Origin: Xiphophorus maculatus
Taxonomy: Eukaryota > Chordata > Actinopteri > Cyprinodontiformes > Poeciliidae
Length of the DNA: 64,000 nucleotides
NCBI RefSeq assembly: GCF_002775205.1
Contig: NC_036453.1
Coordinates: 8,519,103 to 8,583,102, forward strand
Direction: 5' to 3'
Position 1 is the stretch's first letter. Each line of letters starts with the position of its first letter. A program made the translations under genes and the position numbers. The notes beneath the pieces are model-generated. The model searched no databases and was not told the origin of the DNA. It saw only the letters and a program-made list of their open reading frames with translations. Below, one piece after another: positions 44,736 to 64,000 of this stretch.

Positions 44736-57036
<12,301 letters not shown>

Positions 57037-57140
57037 ATTCGCCTCCTTCATGACGGAGAACCGGGGAATGAAAACAGAAACGGAACGGTTTCCCTGCACA
57101 CTTCCGGTTCCATTCACTATAACGTCCGGGTAGGTACCAC
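57037..57140 (-). promoter_or_regulatory. smg8: smg8 promoter-proximal region with ETS-type site
   Basis: CACACTTCCGGTTCC at 57098-57112 (ACCGGAAGT on the minus strand) is a strong ETS/GABPA-type match 64-76 bases upstream of the start codon. Such sites are common at the start of TATA-less housekeeping genes. The transcription start is inferred to be nearby. Confidence 0.5.
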
Positions 57141-58617
57141 ACTTTGATTTATTTAAATTAACGACTCCGTTTTGTAAAAATGTCGCTCAAGATGTAATTA
57201 AACCTATAAATAAAGCAAATTTTAACTACATGTGGAAGGATAAAACACATTAAGACCTATTTCTTTTAATCAAAGAACAGATTTCAACTAATTGTTACAC
57301 CTCTAAGACACTGAAATAAAGGGGATTTTTCTGATATAAACAGTTCAAGACAGTCTGAGTTTATCCTCATAAAAACTTAAAGATAAACAAATGAAATAAA
57401 ATAAATGAATTATGATGTAAAATGCTTACAGAATAAATAGTTAAGCGTTGGCTAATGTATCCCAACTCCTGATGTCCATTGGAATGCACATTCAAGCCTG
57501 CAATTTAATGATAGAAAATATTTTCAAAATAACTTCAAATACTATCACTGGAAATACTTAAACTATACCGACAGTGAGTTTATTATGGTACCATGAACTT
57601 GCATTTCCAATCTTGACTGAAAACAGACACTTACTCAACCCCTTCTCTGGTTTCACAGCAGCACTTTTCTTGTCTGAAGTCTGAATCTCTCATGTCAAGT
57701 TAAGATTTAGAGCTTCAATGTCAGTGGTCAATAAAAAACTAGTTAGTAACAAGAACCATTCCAATTTAATAAATAAGGTTTTTTTGGACAGAGGAGCTGT
57801 TTGGCACAAAGCAGTTACATCGTTACACAAAAAGGGGTAACTAAGTCTCCATAACAACCATAAAGACGTCCTTTTCATGGCAACTTCATGTTTTGGAGGA
57901 AATTTTATAACAGCTTGTCTTTTAATACTGAGAACCTCATTAAATCTCAAAACTTGTTTATTTATTTACTTTTCATTCTTTGGCATTTAAACACGCAGAG
58001 CCCTTTGGTCAACAGGTTTTGTTTTTTTAGATGTACTAATGAATAAATTTCCTTTGACATTTACTTTCCCAAAGAAGTCCATCTACCTCCCTCATCATTT
58101 AAAGAAATAGAACAAGCTAAATGTGCATCACTGTTAGTGCTGCAGCCTTACAAAAGGAATATATTATTTATGTTGCACCTTTCACATGTCAGAAAACCAC
58201 AAGCTGCTTTAAAATACAAACAAAGATTAAAAACAAAGTGATAAAAACAGAATACATCAAAGATCAAACATTTTCTCAATATCCACCACAGGTTTTAATA
58301 CCCATGATTGTCGTCTACGCTCTCTTGTTAACTGGCCATCACTCCATTCACCCAGATTAAGAAATTGGTACAAATTCATCTTTTAAACTATTACTGGAAA
58401 AACCAAATCCTTCCTGCTGTTGCCTCACTCATCCATTTTTTCAGCAATACCTGCATTTTACATTCTAATAAATTAATCACATCAATGGACCAATCATCAT
58501 TTCATTTTGCTACACTTGCAAAAACCACTAAAGCTCAGAAGAAAAAGTCCAATATTGATTTTGATCAACTCAGTGAAAAACTGTTGACCTATCCTGTGTG
58601 TTGTAGTTTGTTCAGTC

Positions 58618-58856
58618 CAGGGATGTTCAAGTCCCCCAGAGCTTCTGTCCTGCAGCTTCCAGATGCTTCATGCTTCAACACACCTGAATCCAGTTAATGG
58701 GTTAGGTTTGCCTTACCCCTGACCTCTGACCTCTGACTCCTAACCTCTAACCCTAAGCCTACGCCAGGCCCATCAGAGCCAATCCCGCTCTGTTGGAGTA
58801 AAGATGTATCTAAAAGTTGCAGGACGGCTCTGGAGGACTGGACTGGAGCACCCCTG
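58618..58856. mobile_element. hAT-type MITE 3 (239 bp) with 8-bp target duplication
   Basis: The left end is CAGGGATGTTCAAGTCC; the inverse of the right end is CAGGGGTGCTCCAGTCC. Flanks are GTTCAGTC (58610-58617) and GTTTAGTC (58857-58864), one mismatch. It shares CTGCA(A/G)CTT and CAACACACCTGAATCCA with MITE 1. The interior carries a short ACCTCTGACC tandem. Confidence 0.85.
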
Positions 58857-59069
58857 GTTTAGTCAATATAAATTTGGTTGTATTTTTATTTTTGTTCTAT
58901 GATATTCTTCTGTTTTCTGCTGTGTGATGTTTTTATATTTCCTGAACAAGTCATTGTTAAAAAAGAGGATTTTAGCTTCCCTGGCTAAATAACATTTCAA
59001 ATAAATAATTAAAAGGAAACATAAAACCTATTAGAAGCCTTTTTTGTGGGCTCTAGTGTCCCTTAGATG

Positions 59070-59200
59070 AAAGTAGGTTAACAGGAAACGGGGAAGACAT
59101 GCGGCAAATATCGCCGGGTCCAGGAATTGAACCCGCAACGGCGACTCAAGACCTCCAAACATGGGTCGCGCTATCCCCTACACCACCACGGCTCGCCCTA
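59070..59200 (-). mobile_element. tRNA-derived SINE, minus strand
   Basis: On the minus strand: GGCGAGCCGTGGTGGTGTAG, GGATAGCGC (A-box region), then GCGGGTTCAATTCCTGG (B box) at about 50 bases' distance, then a body ending near GTTTCCTGTTAACC. It is a SINE head; it differs from the one at 5343. Confidence 0.8.
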
Positions 59201-59520
59201 GAAGCCAGTTTTAATAAATTAATTTTCTGTTTCTTAGAAGAATCAACAGAATCAAAATGGCACAAAGATGGAGGCAAAGATGGAGGCAAAGCCGCCTGCG
59301 ATCTTCAGCTGGAAGCAGAGCCGAGCGAGAAACAGGCGCTGTAACCGTAAATACTAACATTTTAGAATGAATTTTAAAATGTGCTGGCAGCCAGTGTAAA
59401 TAGATTCAAACTAGAATAATGTGCTGCCTCTTTTCGTGTGTTGGTAAAACGCCCGGCATCAGTAAATCGGCCAACTATCTTTCTCTGCTGATCGTCTGAG
59501 ATGAACTGATTGTGTGCAGC

Positions 59521-59600
59521 CTGCAGCTCAGCTTGGTGCTGCAGCTCACCTTGGTGCTGCAGCTCACCTTGGTGCTGCAGCTGAGCCTGGTGCTGCAGGA
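59521..59600. repeat. 18-bp tandem repeat, about 4 units
   Basis: Unit GGTGCTGCAGCTCACCTT with slight variation. Confidence 0.9.
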
Positions 59601-60752
59601 CTTCTGGTGCTGCGTTCAGGATGAGACTTTTCTGGGAAAACGTTAGAAAAGGGGAAATGGTTGCAGACCCGTCTCTCTGGGGAATCTGTTATTCAGGACA
59701 TGCAGAGGGAAACGTGCTGGAGGCAGAACGCTTGTCCTGGAAATGAAGCAGATTCTCCTCTGACCTGCAGGTGATTTCTGTTAAACTACGGAGCTGGAAA
59801 AACTTTCTGCCCCCTTAACTGATCTGCGTTTACTTTATTTAGTTAAATTAAAAAACCTAATTTGTCCCAAAGTGAAATTAAATGTTCTTCCAACTCACAT
59901 CATCCAAAGCACCTTTAGAGTGGTTGTGGGTGACGCTGTGGGCACGAAGGATCTCCAGTAGCAGTCAGCCTCGCAAAGCCTCTGACTGAAGACTGTTGCT
60001 GTTTGTGAGATGCTAACAGCTCAATATCTGGGCAGAAGAGACACTTTTCTTTAGTAATGTCCTGGATGACCCCAAGCTCTGCTAATCCGCCTCAATTGCT
60101 TTTGCTGCACCTCTTAAATCTTTTCAGTCCGTTTTGTTAAAAGCTGAGAGACGTTGAAGTCGCACATCTGATCTGTGAAGATTTGCACTTCCTTCTTCTC
60201 TCAGCCTGAAGCCTTGAGTTTGTTGAGCTTTTGAGATGCTAATCAGCCAATCAGCTGCTCCCAGCTGTAAAAACAATCCTGTTGCCACGGTTACCTATCA
60301 TAACTGTCCAAAAATAAAACAGAATGAGCAAAAATCGCTTTGGCTGTACAGCTTCCATAACCAGAGGGAAAAATAAAAAGACAAAAAACGCTGAAAAGTT
60401 TCAAAAAGAATGAATGAAAAAGTCAAATAGAAACTTATTCTAACAAACACAACAAATTTGAACATGAACAACGCTAAACATTGTTTCTTTTTATTTATTG
60501 CATTTATTCAATTAGGGATAATTACAAATACATTTATATCTTCTAGCGTTAAAGCAGCGTCTGTCCTCTGGAGGCGTTTAAAGGATAAGAAAAATAAGAA
60601 AATAAAAATGTGCAAAACAGCATGCTATAATCTGTGTAGCACAGAAACTACGAGCTTTAAAAGAACAATGTCATTTATAGGATCAGGATGTGTTTGCTGT
60701 TCTGTATGTGTAACTGTTTGACCTCTGACCTTTTCGCTTATTTAAGGTCAGC

Positions 60753-60760
60753 TGACGTCA
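60753..60760. promoter_or_regulatory. ppm1e: CRE palindrome TGACGTCA, distal ppm1e upstream region
   Basis: A full CREB/ATF consensus about 990 bases upstream of the ppm1e coding start. Confidence 0.4.
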
Positions 60761-61369
60761 TGTGATCCACTAACGGTTTAAGCTCCACATTCACTCTCCT
60801 CCCTCTGAGGGATTAGCGTCTCTAACGAGCGACAGGCTGAAGCCGTCACTCCGCTCAGAGACAAGAAAAGAGAATTTCATCTAAAAACCTAACCATCTTC
60901 AGATCAGGCTGACCTCTGACCTCTGGTCTGAACCTTCAGATCAGATTCTAATTCAATTAGTCAAAATCCAAATAAATACCTAAACATTCGCTGGTGTATG
61001 TCAGTAATATTGTTATGAAAATAATCACATAACTGTTTCAGGAAACCGTCTCGGATTTATTCAGCAGAAATTAAATTATTCATGCAGCAAAAACAATCTG
61101 AGCAAATCTGAGAGAAAGTCTGAATTCTTTGTGTTCTTGTCATTAACAGGATTTTCAATATTGTTTTTTTCCAGCATTGTGTTTTTTTCTTGGTTATGGA
61201 AAGATAAATAAATTCTGAGAAAAACGTCAGAATAATTGTTTTCATTCCTCTCCCATGCAGCTCTGACTATGAATGATAAAAATGATTAACTTATTCAAAT
61301 AAAAAGTCCGGGAGAGATTGCTGATTAGATTAGATTTGATTTCAAGGTCACTGCTCTTCTTCCCAACAC

Positions 61370-61741
61370 TCATCCTCCTCCGTGATGGCATCTCCACTAA
61401 AAGCTCTCGGACGTCAAAGCAAGCGGCGCTGGCTGCGTGCGCGTTCACGTCAAACGCCGTCTTCCCTCTGACGTCACCGCCTCCTGATCAGCCGAAATCC
61501 CTGATAACGCGACGCGCGCTCCCGCTCGGCTCTGAATGGGGGCTCGGTCCAGCCGGTGACAGCTCGTCCAGTCCGTCTGATCCACGGTCCGCCGCTCCGA
61601 CACCACCGGCCGTCCTCGGGCCCCGCTCCTCCGGTTCTGCACAGGTATTCAGGTAATGATACCTGTGCAGGAGGCGCAGGCTGTTCTCACTCTGCTCCCT
61701 TTTTCAGACAACTTGGTGCTTTGTGTCCGTCTCTGCCCAGG
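61370..61741 (+). promoter_or_regulatory. ppm1e: CpG-rich promoter/5' UTR region of ppm1e with CRE
   Basis: CpG density rises sharply over 61430-61640 (ACGTCAAACGCCG; GCGACGCGCGCTCCCGCTCGG). A full TGACGTCA lies at 61469-61476. A donor-like CAGGTAATG at 61650 and acceptor-like CTCTGCCCAG at 61732-61741 allow a spliced 5' UTR. The transcription start is not visible. Confidence 0.5.
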
Positions 61742-61749
61742 AATGAGAA

Positions 61750-61934
61750 ATGATGGCCGGCTCTGCAGCAGAGGAGAAAACCTTCCGCCGGTTCCTGGAG
61801 CTGTTTGTCCGGGAGATGAGGCTGCCTCTGCAGGAGGGCGACCCGGTGCCGATGCGCCCCTTGTCGGACCTGGTGACGGAGGACGAGGTGGAGGGGGAAT
61901 GCCTGGACCTGTGCCTGCAGCACCTCTACAAATA
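61750..61934 (+). CDS. ppm1e: PPM1E (CaMKP-N/POPX1), first coding exon only
   Basis: PPM1E is a PP2C-type Ser/Thr phosphatase of brain that acts on CaM kinases and PAK. The exon encodes MMAGSAAEEKTFRRFLELF, then PLSDLVTEDEVEGECLDLCL, then QHLYK and two bases of a Tyr codon before GTTAAG. The human protein begins with the same AG...EEKTYRRFLELF and later PLSERI...EEVEGESLDLCLQQLYKY, which identifies the gene. Human PPM1E has a long Glu/Pro-rich insert between these blocks; here it is reduced to about 15 residues. Either ATG (61750 or 61753) could start; the second gives the family-like MAG. The catalytic domain lies right of the window. The gene is divergent to smg8. Confidence 0.88.
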
Positions 61935-62714
61935 GTTAAGAGACTTTACTTTGTGTCCTGGCATGCGCGCGTTTCCGTGTTTCAGGTTTTCATCGGGTCG
62001 CTTTGTTTCGTCCAAACTGGGTTCTTCTGGTTCCGACACCTTCATGCTTACCTGCTGCTGGACGGGATGAAGGGTGTGTCCTACTCCAAGTTCAGACAAG
62101 AGTCTCTGCGGAGACGCTGTGGGGAATTAAATGGAGCCAAAAGCAGAAGTTAATTCTCGCCTCTCCCGTTTTGTCCCCCGCGCGTGCTGCGCGTCACTTT
62201 GCGCATCTTGATCGTTTATTCGCTCATTTCTGCGCCGTTTTGCTGTTTTGGCTTCGTGCTGTGGAAGCTGGAGGTCTACCAAAGGTGAACCCCTGCTTTT
62301 GCGTAACAGCACAGCGTCATGGTGGTGTAGGAGGGGGGAGGAAGCCATCGCTGCTGAGCGCGTCTTCGCGCGGGCTAAAAATAACCACCGGTTATGTTAT
62401 TACAGCCGATCGTTACTAAAAACCCTGAACGGGAGGGAACTCCAGGTTCCGGTTCCTCCAGTGAAACCTACCGCAGAGTTCGGAGTGTTGGGCTTTAACC
62501 TGGCATCTGCTCGGATGTTCAAACGGAACCAGGAAAACTGGAGGAGCCTGATGCCGCCTGGCCTGGTTTAGAATCCAAAATAGGAGCAGAAAGTGTTCTG
62601 GGGAGAGAGAGGAGCCGGCCGGGCATGTAGGGCAGGAAGAGATGGGGGTATAGGTGCTGCACAAACCTCCACTTGCCAGCTGGATGCTGTTTCACTTTAC
62701 TTTGTCACGTTGCA

Positions 62715-63080
62715 ACTAGGGCTGAAACCATTAATCGTGATTAATCGATTATTGAAGTTTTCCTCAACTAATTTAGTAATCTATTATTCATCAACTGGAG
62801 TTTACAGACTCAAAATAGCCATTTACTAAAAGAACCAGATGATGAGAGCACAGCTGTACAAAATATATTTACACTTTACATTTAAGATAAAAAACGTTTT
62901 TCCTTCTCAAACTTTGGCTGCATATTTAATTCTGTAAAAAGAATCTGTTACTAAAGCACCTATCCAGTTATTAATTGGTTAATTGTAGAAAAAAGAATCA
63001 ATTTACTCCAAAAACAAAAAAAAACCCTGAAGTGGTGAAATGAAAAATCTGCCGAAAAATCAGTTACTAAAATAATCGTT
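62715..63080. repeat. dispersed ATTAATCGATTAAT-type repeat, most complete copy
   Basis: Starts AGGGCTGAAACCATTAATCG and runs through GATTATTGAAGTTTTCC, CTCAACTAATTTAGTAATC, AGCCATTTACTAAAAGAAC, TTAAGATAAAAAACG, CAGTTATTAATTGGTTAATT and AGAATCAATTTACTCC. The other copies in the window are pieces of this sequence. Confidence 0.75.
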
Positions 63081-63754
63081 AGCTGCAAAAACAAACATCA
63101 GTTTATTGTAATGAGGTTTTATGATAGACCAGCAATGCATGCAGGGCTTTTCAAACATCTGAAAAGTGTGGCAGGCATCTGAGTTCTGCTTCTCTGAGCT
63201 AATTTGTAGAAAATAAACTTTTTGTTGCACCTACAGCTGGAAGTTGTTTTGGTGTGAACGTTTTTTTTTTACCAGCTTTCCACTTTTATCTCACCAATAA
63301 ATGAGATTACCGATAAATCGGCCCCAATTTTCTTAATTTTGGGAAATTGGTGATCGGCCGATATTTCCATGTGAAATTGGTCTTATTTGTCTCCTAAGGT
63401 CTAAAGATCCCCTTTTCTTTGCCACATTGGCAATAGATCGATACTTCTAATGACTTTTCTGCCAAAAAAAATAATAAAATATAAACAGAATCTGCACTTT
63501 TGCTTTTTAAATATTTACGATTGGCCAGAAAATTGTAATTAGTTCACTGCAAGTTTCCACATCTAAAGATGAACATTTCAGCCCTACAATATTTCTAAAT
63601 ATTTCCAGCTCTGATCGTCAATTTTCAATCTGAGATTCTGAACCAGATTTCTGTCTGGATTTGATCCAAACCGTTTTTAATTCACTGTGGGTCAAGAGAA
63701 GAACCCACAGCGAGTTTCATCCAAACAATGAAAACAAGCAGCAGAGTTAGCAGG

Positions 63755-64000
63755 GCGGGTCGCAGGCGGGTCGGTGGCGGGTCAGAGGCGGGTCGCAGGC
63801 GGGTCGCAGGCGGGTCGGAGGCGGGTCGGTGGCGAGTCGGAGGCGGGGCGCAGGCGGGTCAGAGGCGGGTCCCAGGCAGGTCGGAGGCGGGGCGCAGGCG
63901 GGGCGGAGGCGGGGCACAGGCGAGTCGGAGGCGGGTCGGTGGCGAGTCGGAGGCGGGGCGCAGGCGGGTCAGAGGCGGGGCGCAGGCAAGTTGGAAGCGG
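63755..64000. repeat. 11-bp G-rich minisatellite, runs off window
   Basis: Unit GCGGGTCGGAG with variants GCGGGTCGCAG, GCGGGGCGCAG and GCGAGTCGGAG, about 22 units. CpG-rich; the regularly spaced GGG runs favour G-quadruplex formation on the plus strand. Confidence 0.97.

Larger units (their letters stand above)
57141..61749. other. divergent intergenic region between smg8 and ppm1e
   Basis: The 4.6-kb region is AT-rich near smg8 and turns CpG-rich from about 61370. It holds a MITE, a SINE, an 18-bp tandem repeat and two CRE palindromes. Short open frames at 58121-58697 and 60458-60721 show no recognisable protein. Confidence 0.6.
61935..64000 (+). other. ppm1e: ppm1e intron 1 (partial)
   Basis: No further ppm1e exon is recognisable. 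The interval holds a dispersed AT-rich repeat, an A/T-rich stretch and a terminal minisatellite. The plus-strand frames at 62003-62571 look random. Confidence 0.65.

Noticed and set aside
58121-58697. Two small plus-strand frames upstream of ppm1e
   Set aside because: AT-rich, no recognisable protein, no splice context, and the second overlaps a MITE.

Overview
The window is vertebrate nuclear DNA, almost certainly from a teleost fish. The genes are intron-rich, with GT-AG junctions that chain in frame. The mobile-element set is fish-like: Rex1-type and L2-type LINEs, Tc1-like transposons, hAT-type MITEs and tRNA-derived SINEs. Simple-sequence and minisatellite arrays are frequent. I see no prokaryotic or viral gene set and no CRISPR array. 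Species cannot be fixed from the sequence alone.

Layout. (1) 1018-27605, plus strand: the 3' two thirds of ttc3. I placed 36 coding exons whose phases join perfectly (about 1,437 residues), running from TPR units through a Cys/His region and a coiled coil to a C-terminal RING-H2. (2) 28296-32184, minus strand: a complete vps26c in eight exons (297 residues), tail-to-tail with ttc3. (3) 37082-38077, plus strand: kcnj15, an inward-rectifier K+ channel in one coding exon. (4) 38078-44735: a repeat-rich gap with a long GGGAA array and nested LINE debris. (5) 44736-57036, minus strand: a complete smg8 in six exons (912 residues), with a Tc1-like element, a CAG-rich tract and a LINE-inside-transposon insertion in its introns. 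(6) 57037-61749: a bidirectional upstream region containing two full CRE palindromes. (7) 61750-61934, plus strand: the first coding exon of ppm1e, followed by its intron to the window end, where an 11-bp G-rich minisatellite runs off the edge.

The five genes do not form an operon or shared pathway: an E3 ubiquitin ligase, an endosomal retriever-complex subunit, a K+ channel, a nonsense-mediated-decay kinase regulator and a CaM-kinase phosphatase. What stands out is their arrangement. In human, TTC3, VPS26C and KCNJ15 are on 21q22, and SMG8 and PPM1E on 17q22. Here the two blocks abut, and DYRK1A and KCNJ6 are missing from their expected place between vps26c and kcnj15.

No wholly new biological system is evident. 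The strongest unexplained signals are three hAT-type MITEs with 8-bp target duplications that share one target consensus, recurrent RFX X-box palindromes in ttc3 introns, CRE palindromes upstream of ppm1e, two nested transposon insertions, and a shortened Kir4.2 C-terminus.
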